Assembly: GCA_039815365.1 (NCBI GenBank) | Contig: JBCBZK010000126.1 | Coordinates: 1-10,380, forward strand | Direction of reading: 5' to 3' | Origin: CALBPI01 sp039815365 | GTDB lineage: Bacteria > Pseudomonadota > Gammaproteobacteria > Steroidobacterales > Woeseiaceae | DNA: 10,380 nt | Shown here: positions 1 through 9,186 of the stretch, piece by piece | Layout of the letters: every line of letters begins with the position of its first letter | How positions within the stretch are numbered: position 1 is the first letter of the stretch | Position numbers and translations under genes: made by a program | Notes under the pieces: generated by a model | The model's database searches: none | The model's input: the letters and a program-made list of their open reading frames with translations, nothing else | Told to the model about the DNA's origin: nothing

Positions 1-232
1 ATGCGCAGGTCAGCGGGTTACCCCTGGGGATATCGTCGTTGCGGACGATGACGGTGTCGTCGTTGTCAGGAAAAAAGATGCTAAGGATGTTCTTCAAAAA
101 GCAACCGCCCGTGTGGCTAACGAAGAAGAGAAACGTGTGAGATTTGAAGCTGGAGAGCTCGGTCTGGACATCTATAACATGCGGGACCGGCTCGCAGCCA
201 AAGGGCTGCGCTACGTTGAGTCGGAAGACTAG
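1..232 (+). CDS. ligK: 4-carboxy-4-hydroxy-2-oxoadipate (CHA) aldolase, C-terminal part
   Basis: Only the last 76 residues are present, read from base 2 to the TAG at 230-232; the gene starts outside the window. The fragment has the PGDIVVADDDGVVVV strand-turn near its start, then a helical tail containing GELGLDIYNMRDRL and ending LRYVESED. I recognise this as the C-terminus of the RraA-fold, divalent-metal class II aldolases LigK/PmdF/GalC/ProA, which are about 230 residues long. They split CHA into pyruvate and oxaloacetate, the last step of protocatechuate and gallate 4,5-cleavage. The next gene, ligU, begins only 3 bases after the stop and its Shine-Dalgarno GGAAG (223-227) lies inside this gene, so the two are co-transcribed. 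Plain RraA proteins share the fold, but this tail and the context favour the aldolase. The active-site Arg/Asp region lies upstream and cannot be checked. Confidence 0.9.
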   Translation, partial: CAGQRVTPGDIVVADDDGVVVVRKKDAKDVLQKATARVANEEEKRVRFEAGELGLDIYNMRDRLAAKGLRYVESED

Positions 233-235
233 GCG

Positions 236-1312
236 ATGCTGACTTGTGTGCCTGCTGTATGGATGCGAGGCGGTACATCCAAAGGACTGTTTTTTCTTAA
301 AGAACACCTTCCTGCCGACCAACGCGGCAGAGATGACTTCTTGCTCTCCGTCATGGGCTCCCCGGATGACAGGCAGATTGATGGTATCGGTGGTGCGCAT
401 CCGCTAACAAGCAAAGTTGCGGTCGTATCGCGGTCACCGGATAGTCAAGCCGATATTGACTATCTTTTTTTGCAAGTCGTCGTCGACCAAGCGGTAGTTT
501 CCGATGGTCAAAACTGCGGGAACATTCTTGCTGGCGTCGGGCCGTTTGCCATTGAGCAAGGGTTGGTCAAGGCGACGTCTGATGTCACAACGATTCGCAT
601 CCGGATGCTCAACACAGATGGTGTCGCTGTAGTTCAGGTCAACACACCGCATCTTCAGGTCGACTACGAGGGCAGTGCGCAGATTGATGGTGTGCCAGGC
701 TCAGCCGCGCCGGTCTACATTGATTTCGCGAGCGTTGCTGGTTCTACCTGTGGCGCGTTGTTACCGACTGGCAACGTACAGGACGAAATTGCCGGCACAA
801 ATGTGACGTGCATCGACAATGGCATGCCGGTTGTTTTATTTCGCGCGAGCGATATCAACAAGACGGGTTACGAAACACCATCGTCACTCGAAGCAGATAC
901 TGATTTCAAGGACGCAGTGGAACATATTCGTTTGAAGGCGGGACACTTGATGAATCTCGGCGATGTGACGAATAAAACGATCCCGAAGATGACTTTGATC
1001 GCGCCCCCCCAAGAGGGCGGCACTATCTGCACGCGTACTTTAATTCCGCACCGCGTGCACCAGTCAATCGGTGTGCTGGGAGCAGCAAGTGTCGCTGCCG
1101 CGTGCTGCATTCCAGGGAGCATCACTCAGGCGATTGCAGGCAAAACTCAAGATGGTTTAATCGATGTGGAGCACCCGACGGGTCGATTCTCGGTGGATAT
1201 TAGCGTGCGTAACGATCACGGGAGTTTTCAAGTGACGCGATCTGCGCTGTTGCGCACTGCGAGAAAGCTAATGTCTGGTGAAGTGTTCGTGCCGTCATCC
1301 AAGCGCTCATAA
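236..1312 (+). CDS. ligU: 4-oxalomesaconate isomerase/tautomerase (PrpF family)
   Basis: This 358-residue protein is of the PrpF family (diaminopimelate-epimerase-like fold), matching GalD of Pseudomonas and LigU of Sphingobium. LigU moves a double bond in 4-oxalomesaconate to give the 2-keto-4-carboxy-3-hexenedioate that LigJ hydrates. GalD was described as a keto-enol tautomerase, so names differ between databases. Visible motifs are MRGGTSKG (residues 10-17), HPLTSK with Lys60, and DGQNCGN with Cys94. The Lys-Cys spacing of 34 residues matches the catalytic pair known in the family. The ATG at 236 follows GGAAG at 223-227, and no nearby alternative fits the family start better. It lies 3 bases after ligK and 66 bases before ligJ. 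The homologous 2-methylaconitate isomerase PrpF is the main alternative; the flanking ligK and ligJ make the aromatic role much more likely. Confidence 0.9.
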   Translation: MLTCVPAVWMRGGTSKGLFFLKEHLPADQRGRDDFLLSVMGSPDDRQIDGIGGAHPLTSKVAVVSRSPDSQADIDYLFLQVVVDQAVVSDGQNCGNILAGVGPFAIEQGLVKATSDVTTIRIRMLNTDGVAVVQVNTPHLQVDYEGSAQIDGVPGSAAPVYIDFASVAGSTCGALLPTGNVQDEIAGTNVTCIDNGMPVVLFRASDINKTGYETPSSLEADTDFKDAVEHIRLKAGHLMNLGDVTNKTIPKMTLIAPPQEGGTICTRTLIPHRVHQSIGVLGAASVAAACCIPGSITQAIAGKTQDGLIDVEHPTGRFSVDISVRNDHGSFQVTRSALLRTARKLMSGEVFVPSSKRS

Positions 1313-1327
1313 GCCTGTCAATTGTCA

Positions 1328-1357
1328 GCGCAACGGCGTAGAGCAGTGTCGTTGTGC
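1328..1357 (+). other. Possible intercistronic mRNA hairpin between ligU and ligJ
   Basis: In the 66-base gap, GCGCAACG (1328-1335) can pair with CGTTGTGC (1350-1357), giving 8 pairs of which one is G-U, around a 14-base loop. No T-run follows, so it is not an obvious terminator. It sits just ahead of the strong ligJ ribosome binding site (AGAGGA at 1365-1370). It could act as an mRNA-stability or processing element, or be chance. A direct repeat TGTCA (1316-1320 and 1323-1327) lies just upstream. Confidence 0.3.
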
Positions 1358-1378
1358 CGTTTATAGAGGAAGATAAAA

Positions 1379-2404
1379 ATGTTGATTATTGACTGCCACG
1401 GCCATTACACGACGGCGCCAAAGCCACATCAGGATTTTCGGGCCGCGCAATTGGAACGTCTGGGCGACACGTCATTCGAACCTCTGTCACCCGCAAAAAT
1501 CAGCGATGATCAAATCCGCGAGACGGTCGAGGAGAATCAACTGAGGCTGCTGCGTGAACGCGGTGCAGATCTTACGATTTTCTCACCGCGGGCGTCCGCA
1601 ATGGCGCATCACATTGGCGATATCAGTACGGGTGTGGAGTGGGCGCGCGCCAACAACGATCTGATTAAACGAGTCGTTGATCTGTATCCGAGACACTTCG
1701 TTGGTGGTGCTCAATTGCCACAAGTAGCAGGTGAGCCATTAGATGCTTGCGTGCACGAACTCGAACGCGCGGTGAATGAGCTGGGGTTCGTGGGTTGCAA
1801 CCTAAGTCCAGACCCGTCCGGTGGTCATTGGACGTCGCCGCCATTGACAGATCGCTACTGGTATCCGATCTATGAAAAATTAGTCGAGCTAAACGCGCCG
1901 GCTATGATTCACGTTTCTGCTAGCTGCAATCCATGCTTTCATGCAACTGGTGCGCACTATATGAATGCTGACACGACTGCCTTTATGCAGTTGTTGCAAG
2001 GCGACCTATTTTCCGATTTCCCGGATTTGAAATTCATTATTCCGCACGGCGGCGGCGCGGTACCTTATCACTGGGGGCGGTATCGCGGGCTGGCTGACAT
2101 GATGAAGCAGCCTGATCTTTCACAGCACCTGATGAAGCACGTCTTTTTCGATACGTGCGTCTATCATCAGCCCGGGATCAATTTGCTGTTCGAGGTCATC
2201 GATGTCGACAACGTCTTGTTTGCGTCCGAGATGGTTGGAGCAGTGCGTGGGATTGATCCGCAGACTGGGCACTATTTCGATGATACCAAGCGCTATATCG
2301 ATGCGCTGGATATAGACGTCGCCGATAGAGAAAAAGTGTTTGAACTAAACGCGCGTCGCGTCTATCCAAAGCTGAATGCAATACTAAAGGCACAGGGTCG
2401 ATGA
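1379..2404 (+). CDS. ligJ: 4-oxalomesaconate / KCH hydratase (amidohydrolase superfamily)
   Basis: The 341-residue protein matches LigJ/PmdE, a zinc-dependent member of the amidohydrolase superfamily that works as a lyase: it adds water to the isomerised oxalomesaconate to form CHA, the LigK substrate. The likely zinc ligands can be seen: His7 and His9 in DCHGHY, His178 in MIHVS and Glu284 in FASEMVGA. This is the same pattern as characterised LigJ. His223 in IIPHGGGAVPYHWGR is also conserved. Other family blocks are RGADLTIFSPRASAMAHH, VNELGFVGCNLSPDPSGGH and VRGIDPQTGHYFDDTKRYIDALD. Length is normal and there is no signal peptide, so it is cytoplasmic. The start is set by AGAGGA (1365-1370), 8 bases before the ATG. 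Its TGA stop overlaps the ligI start by 4 bases (ATGA at 2401-2404), so the two are probably translationally coupled. Confidence 0.95.
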   Translation: MLIIDCHGHYTTAPKPHQDFRAAQLERLGDTSFEPLSPAKISDDQIRETVEENQLRLLRERGADLTIFSPRASAMAHHIGDISTGVEWARANNDLIKRVVDLYPRHFVGGAQLPQVAGEPLDACVHELERAVNELGFVGCNLSPDPSGGHWTSPPLTDRYWYPIYEKLVELNAPAMIHVSASCNPCFHATGAHYMNADTTAFMQLLQGDLFSDFPDLKFIIPHGGGAVPYHWGRYRGLADMMKQPDLSQHLMKHVFFDTCVYHQPGINLLFEVIDVDNVLFASEMVGAVRGIDPQTGHYFDDTKRYIDALDIDVADREKVFELNARRVYPKLNAILKAQGR

Positions 2405-3315
2405 CTGCGAGCGATTTTGCGGCAGATCCAGGTTGGCTTCAGTTCCATGCGAACCCGTCGGTACCAAACTATAGACCGCCTTCGGGAGCGGTTGATGCAC
2501 ACTGTCATGTCTTCGGCCCCGGCGATCAGTTTCCCTTTGCCAAATCGCGTAAGTACACGCCTTGCGACGCGTCGAAAAAGCAGCTGTTCGCATTGCGTGA
2601 GCATCTCGGCTTTCAACGCAGTGTGATCGTACAAGCCACGTGTCACGGCACGGATAATCGTGCACTGCTTGATGCCATCGCATATGCCGACGGGACGGGG
2701 CGAGGTGTTGCATCAGTAAATCGCAACGTTAGCGATGCAGAGCTGCAATATTTGTCAGAGAACGGCGTGCGCGGCGTGAGATTCAGTTTTGTTAAGCGTT
2801 TGGTCGATGTCCTACCGCATGACACGCTGCTGGAAGTCGGTGAGCGTATTCAGGCGTTCGGCATGCACTTGGTCGTCTATGTCGAGTCGCTGGAATTGCC
2901 AGAGTTGGCTGAGTATTTTTCGTCTCTACCTGGCACGGTGGTTTTCGATCATATGTGTCGTCCCGACGTAACGATGGACGTAGATGGCGATGCGTTCAAT
3001 GTATTCATCGATTTGCTACGCAGCAACGAAAATATGTGGGCGAAGGTCAGTTGCCCTGACCGATTGTCCGTTAGCGGACCACCAGAGTATGCTGACGTTG
3101 TGCCTTTCGCGAAACGTGTGGTCGAGTCTTTTCCTGATCGTGTGTTGTGGGGAACGGATTGGCCTCATCCCAATATGAAGTCGCATATGCCGGATGACGG
3201 AGAGCTGGTTGACTATATTCCGAAAATCGCCGTGACGGCCGAATTACGCCAGAAACTTCTCGTTGACAATCCGATGCGCCTTTACTGGCCCGAAGTTGCG
3301 CAGCAGCGATTTTAG
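2401..3315 (+). CDS. ligI: 2-pyrone-4,6-dicarboxylate (PDC) hydrolase
   Basis: The 304-residue protein matches LigI/PmdD, an amidohydrolase-superfamily lactonase that opens PDC to 4-oxalomesaconate. Unusually for the superfamily, characterised LigI needs no metal. Signature blocks are the paired histidines of VDAHCHVFGP (His34, His36), VIVQATCHGTDN (about 76-86), GVRGVRFSFVKRLVD, FDHMCRPD (His184), KVSCPDRLSVSGPPEY, and WGTDWPHPNMKSHMPDDG with the likely catalytic base Asp253. It ends NPMRLYWPE, as in the family. Length is close to the roughly 293 residues of Sphingobium LigI, with about ten extra at the N-terminus. The ATG overlaps the ligJ stop, and AAAGG and AGGG lie just upstream inside ligJ. 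Only 8 bases separate it from ligC, which makes its substrate. Confidence 0.95.
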   Translation: MTASDFAADPGWLQFHANPSVPNYRPPSGAVDAHCHVFGPGDQFPFAKSRKYTPCDASKKQLFALREHLGFQRSVIVQATCHGTDNRALLDAIAYADGTGRGVASVNRNVSDAELQYLSENGVRGVRFSFVKRLVDVLPHDTLLEVGERIQAFGMHLVVYVESLELPELAEYFSSLPGTVVFDHMCRPDVTMDVDGDAFNVFIDLLRSNENMWAKVSCPDRLSVSGPPEYADVVPFAKRVVESFPDRVLWGTDWPHPNMKSHMPDDGELVDYIPKIAVTAELRQKLLVDNPMRLYWPEVAQQRF

Positions 3316-3326
3316 AAAGAGCAGTG
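3315..3326 (+). promoter_or_regulatory. Ribosome binding site and GTG start of ligC
   Basis: GAAAGAG (3315-3321), overlapping the last base of the ligI stop codon, lies directly before a GTG at 3324. The encoded protein then starts MKVVVAGAGAFG, exactly where the dinucleotide-binding fold should begin, so GTG is the likely start although spacing to the site is short. Confidence 0.6.
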
Positions 3327-4271
3327 AAAGTCGTCGTAGCCGGTGCCGGTGCATTTGGAAAAAAGCACCTTGAAGCCATATCCCGAATCGAGGGCGTTGA
3401 GTGTGTTTGCGTAGTGGGTCGGCGGCTTCCGAAAACGCGCGCTGTGGCTCAGCAGTACGGTATCTGTCATGCAACGACAAGCCTCGCTGAGGCGTTGGAA
3501 TTACCTGACGTGAGCGCTGTAATTCTCAGTACACCGACGCAATTGCATGCGGGTCAGGCTATCCAGTGTTTAGAAGCAGGTAAGCATGTTCAGGTCGAGA
3601 TACCGCTAGCAGATTCGCTCGATGACGCCATCGCCGTCGTTAATAAGCAGCAGGCGACAGGGTTGATCGCAATGTGCGGGCATACGCGACGCTTCAATCT
3701 GTCGCATCAGTGGGTTCATCAGCGGATTGCTGCGGGTTCGTTGCGTATCCAGCACATGGTTGTAGATACACATTTCTTTCGTCGAGAGAACGTCAACGCG
3801 AACGGCGATGCACGATCGTGGACGGACCATTTGCTATGGCATCACGCTGCACACACTGTGGATTTGTTTGCATATCTGACAGGTGAACCTATCGTGCAAG
3901 TCAACGCCATCGCAGGGGCGCGTCATCCGACTCTTGGCATTGCAATGGATATGTCGATTCAAATGACGACGGCATCTGCACAGATCTGTTCGCTTTCTCT
4001 TTCATTTAACAACGAAGGGCCGTTAGGTAGCGTGTTTCGTTATATCTGCGACGAAGGAACGTACGTTGCGAGCTATGATGACTTGGTGGATGGCTATGGT
4101 CATTTAGTCGACCTTAGCAGCATGACTCAAACAGGCGATGGCGTTGAACTTCAGGATCGTGAGTTCTTTGCGGCGATTGCAGGATCGCGTGAGCCCAATG
4201 CATCAGTTGGTCAAGTACTTGATTGCTATCGAGTGTTGGGTGATATCGAGCGGCAAATTTCGCTCCCGTAG
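3324..4271 (+). CDS. ligC: 4-carboxy-2-hydroxymuconate-6-semialdehyde (CHMS) dehydrogenase
   Basis: The 315-residue protein is of the Gfo/Idh/MocA oxidoreductase family and matches LigC/PmdC, which oxidises the cyclic hemiacetal of CHMS (the protocatechuate ring-opening product) to PDC with NAD(P)+. The N-terminal Rossmann domain starts with GAGAFG (residues 7-12). Arg33-Arg34 after the second strand suggest NADP is accepted. The usual E-K-P motif of the family is VEIPLAD here (Glu92, Pro94, Ile for Lys), as in other LigC proteins. The C-terminal domain has SWTDHLLWHHAAHTVDLFAY with His173, His174 and His177, then SLSFNNEGPLGSVFRYICDEGTY and ELQDREFFAAI. It carries out the first step of the pathway encoded here but is the last gene of the cluster. 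A 192-base gap follows, so the operon probably ends here, although no clear terminator is visible. Confidence 0.95.
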   Translation: MKVVVAGAGAFGKKHLEAISRIEGVECVCVVGRRLPKTRAVAQQYGICHATTSLAEALELPDVSAVILSTPTQLHAGQAIQCLEAGKHVQVEIPLADSLDDAIAVVNKQQATGLIAMCGHTRRFNLSHQWVHQRIAAGSLRIQHMVVDTHFFRRENVNANGDARSWTDHLLWHHAAHTVDLFAYLTGEPIVQVNAIAGARHPTLGIAMDMSIQMTTASAQICSLSLSFNNEGPLGSVFRYICDEGTYVASYDDLVDGYGHLVDLSSMTQTGDGVELQDREFFAAIAGSREPNASVGQVLDCYRVLGDIERQISLP

Positions 4272-4357
4272 TCGCACCCTCGATCGAGATCAGCTAGCGA
4301 GGTAAGCCCGCCCACACCGTGTTTTGTCCAATATGTCGCGCAGCTTCGCTGGTTTCC

Positions 4358-4363
4358 TATAAA
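4358..4363 (+). promoter_or_regulatory. Candidate -10 box for acnB
   Basis: TATAAA (within CTATAAAATG) lies 106 bases before the acnB ATG and is the best sigma-70 -10 match in the 192-base gap after ligC. A good -35 hexamer is missing at 16-18 bases upstream, so the promoter may be weak or activator-dependent. Transcription would start near 4369-4371, at the left arm of the leader stem. The rest of the gap (4272-4357) shows only short palindromes, such as CTCGATCGAG at 4279-4288. Confidence 0.4.
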
Positions 4364-4367
4364 ATGT

Positions 4368-4434
4368 CGGCATTCGGACGCTGACACAGTGTCGCCAGCA
4401 GCCTGCGGGCTTTGTTACTCGGCAGCGAATGCCG
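4368..4434 (+). promoter_or_regulatory. Structured 5' leader of acnB (long-range inverted repeat)
   Basis: CGGCATTCG (4368-4376) and CGAATGCCG (4426-4434) are perfect 9-base inverted complements enclosing 49 bases. Inside are two smaller hairpins: GACA/TGTC around the loop CAG (4383-4393), and AGCC/GGCT around TGCG (4400-4411) followed by TTTG. The whole would fold as a closed multibranch element beginning at about the predicted transcript 5' end. It leaves the ribosome binding site at 4455-4458 free. A role in mRNA stability or feedback control is inference; I do not recognise a known riboswitch. Confidence 0.4.
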
Positions 4435-4454
4435 CTCAACACTCTCTAAATTCC

Positions 4455-4463
4455 AGGATCATC

Positions 4464-4466
<3 letters not shown>
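4455..4466 (+). promoter_or_regulatory. Ribosome binding site deciding the acnB start
   Basis: AGGA at 4455-4458 sits 5 bases before the ATG at 4464. The frame is open back to a GTG at 4389, but that extension would translate the leader palindromes and lacks a ribosome site. Family members begin at a sequence equivalent to MSLYTDYL, so 4464 is preferred. Confidence 0.8.
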
Positions 4467-7226
<2,760 letters not shown>

Positions 7227-7296
7227 TACGCTCAAAATCGACGGGGTAAGGCGTCGCTAACGTGATTCGCTAGACAATAGGGCAGGTTTTTGTTGC

Positions 7297-9186
7297 ATGG
7301 TTCGTTTTAAATTCCCGGCAATTCTGGTTTGTCTTTTTGTAGCGCTCAGTCAAAACGTCGTTGCGCAATCAAAAGGCGCAGCTGAAGAAGTAGCGCGTCG
7401 CCAAGCGTTGATTCCGGTCGCACTGGGCACCGCAACGGCCGATCTCCGGGTCGCTAACGTTGTGTTGCTCAATGTGTTCACGCGCCAATGGGATGAGGCT
7501 CAAGACATTATTGTTAGCGGCGATCGCATTGCATGGGTAGGTCCTGCCGGTGAGTGGCCCGGCAAAGCAAAAAAGACGATCGACGGGACGGGCTTGTGGG
7601 CTGTCCCGGGCTTTGGTGAGTCTCACAAGCACATCGAAAGTTCCTACTTGACGCCCGAGTACGAGGCGGCGCTCGTTGTTCCGTTCGGAAATACGTGGAC
7701 GGTAGAGGGCAGTCATGAGGTCTCAAACGTTGTGGGTAATCACAATGTCGATTTTTGGCTGCGTGCCGAGGACGCAGGTAGTCCACTCAAGATTTTCCCG
7801 GCCATTGGTTCTGCGACACCGCCGACGGCATACGAAAGTGGCGGCGGTTACTATGGTCTTAACGAGATGCAGGACTTCATGCAGTCGGATTTGCGTGTTG
7901 TCGGTTTGGGTGAAGTCATGGACTGGCCTGCAGTCAGTCAGCCTGATGCGCTTGCACACGAACGCATTTGGGGAATGATCGAAGCCACATATGCGAACCG
8001 TGGCGTTGTCGAAGGCCACGGCAGCGGGTTGCGCTCATTGGCACAGATCAACGCATTCGCCGCTGCGGGTCTCAGCAGTGATCACGAAGTTCGCGAAAAC
8101 AACGAAGGTTTGGAGAAGCTGCGGCGCGGTATCTTTTTGGAAGTGCGCGTGGATACGGCCCGTACTCTATTTCCGTATCTCATCGACCAAGGCATCGAAG
8201 ACTGGCAAAACGTGTCGGTAACGACCGATGATCGTGACGTCCATGCAACGCTTGAGCTAGGTTCGATGGACTACAACATCCGTACTGCAATTCGAGCAGG
8301 CGTGCCTGCGATCGATGCGTATCGGATGGGCAGCTACAACACTGCCAAGCACTTTCGCATTGATCACCTGGTCGGCGCGCTTGCGCCAGGCCGGTTCGCC
8401 GATATTGTATTGCTCAAAGATGTTAACGCCGTCGAGATTGATCGCGTTGTCGCCAGTGGTCAATTAGCCGCGCAAGCCGGGGAATATTTGCTCGAAGTGC
8501 CGAATGTCGAATACCCCGACTGGGCACACGACACTATGAAAATACCGCGCGAGTTACGCAGCGACGACTTCGTGCTTGCGGCACCTGATGGTCGCGACGA
8601 AGTGAATGTCGCACTCATGAAACCATTCTACTTTTCTGACACATTCATCACTGAAACGCTGCCGGTCACGGACGGTGTCGTGTTACCAGCGCCTGAGCAA
8701 GGCATCTCAAAAGTTGCGATGATCGATCGCTATCATGATCGCGTTTCAGTATCGAAAATGTTGTGGCGCGATGTAGGACCATTGTCACCGAATTCAGCAT
8801 TGGCGAGTTCGCAGTCGCACGACTTACATAACATTTGGGTGCTCGGTAACGATGACGTTGCGATGGCGATGGCGGCGAACGCAGTTGCTGCCCAACAAGG
8901 CGGCTGGGCGCTTGTCAATAACGGGCGCGTTGTGGCTACGGTGCGTCTTGAGATCGCAGGACTTGTCAGCCAACGGCCAGTCGCCGAAGTGGCGGCCGAG
9001 CTCGAGACGCTACAAGCCGAAGCCGACAAGATGCAATGGATCGGCAGCCCCGGTTTGCCAGAACGTATGCGTTTCGCATTTTTGACAGCCTCACCGTGGC
9101 GATGGCAGCTCGTTGCCCCTTATGACGGTAACCCGGGTGGCTTTGTCGATGTTGGTACAGGTAAGACGCATCCTGTCGTCTGGTAG
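7297..9186 (+). CDS. Exported adenine-deaminase-family amidohydrolase
   Basis: This 629-residue protein resembles adenine deaminase (Ade, COG1001-like), a two-metal amidohydrolase that converts adenine to hypoxanthine. The N-terminus is a signal peptide: Arg3 and Lys5, a hydrophobic core at about 7-18, and likely cleavage after VVA at 23, which would put it in the periplasm; usual Ade is cytoplasmic. Family metal and catalytic positions are present: His110 and His112 (ESHKHIESS), His140 (SHEVSNV), Glu206 (GLGEVMDWP), His241 (EGHGSGL), His263 (SSDHE) and Asp311 (TTDDRD). The Ade C-terminal domain follows (SQSHDLHNIWVLG at 505-517, then GGWALVNNGRVVA, ending GFVDVGTGK). The canonical DAHVH and PHE are ESHKH and SHE here, so the substrate may differ. 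AGG at 7284-7286 precedes the ATG. The last 38 bases overlap the next gene. True adenine deaminase or a relative acting on another amide or amine are both possible. Confidence 0.8.
   Translation: MVRFKFPAILVCLFVALSQNVVAQSKGAAEEVARRQALIPVALGTATADLRVANVVLLNVFTRQWDEAQDIIVSGDRIAWVGPAGEWPGKAKKTIDGTGLWAVPGFGESHKHIESSYLTPEYEAALVVPFGNTWTVEGSHEVSNVVGNHNVDFWLRAEDAGSPLKIFPAIGSATPPTAYESGGGYYGLNEMQDFMQSDLRVVGLGEVMDWPAVSQPDALAHERIWGMIEATYANRGVVEGHGSGLRSLAQINAFAAAGLSSDHEVRENNEGLEKLRRGIFLEVRVDTARTLFPYLIDQGIEDWQNVSVTTDDRDVHATLELGSMDYNIRTAIRAGVPAIDAYRMGSYNTAKHFRIDHLVGALAPGRFADIVLLKDVNAVEIDRVVASGQLAAQAGEYLLEVPNVEYPDWAHDTMKIPRELRSDDFVLAAPDGRDEVNVALMKPFYFSDTFITETLPVTDGVVLPAPEQGISKVAMIDRYHDRVSVSKMLWRDVGPLSPNSALASSQSHDLHNIWVLGNDDVAMAMAANAVAAQQGGWALVNNGRVVATVRLEIAGLVSQRPVAEVAAELETLQAEADKMQWIGSPGLPERMRFAFLTASPWRWQLVAPYDGNPGGFVDVGTGKTHPVVW
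9135..9151 (+). promoter_or_regulatory. Ribosome binding site deciding the hupE-like start
   Basis: GGGTGG (9135-9140) lies 8 bases before an ATG at 9149, inside the end of the upstream amidohydrolase gene. The earlier in-frame starts, TTG at 9113 and ATG at 9122, have no purine-rich site at a suitable distance and would lengthen the signal peptide's leading region. Confidence 0.55.

Noticed and set aside
3591..3614. Apparent loss of the E-K-P motif in the Gfo/Idh/MocA protein LigC (Ile in place of Lys).
   Set aside because: VEIPLAD is the normal form in characterised LigC proteins, so this is a subfamily trait and not a defect.
4278..4302. CCTCG/CGAGG and the palindrome CTCGATCGAG after ligC as a terminator or operator.
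   Set aside because: Short stems, no T-tract, and no link to a known binding site.
4389..4463. Upstream in-frame extension of acnB from a GTG at 4389 (25 extra residues).
   Set aside because: It lacks a ribosome binding site, is not shared with family members as I know them, and would translate the structured leader; the ATG at 4464 has AGGA 5 bases upstream.
7239..7256. Small hairpin CGACG/CGTCG after acnB as a terminator.
   Set aside because: The stem is only 5 bp and no T-run follows; too weak to call.
9113..9148. Longer forms of the HupE-like protein starting at TTG 9113 or ATG 9122.
   Set aside because: No suitable ribosome site lies before them, while the ATG at 9149 has GGGTGG at good spacing and gives a compact signal peptide.
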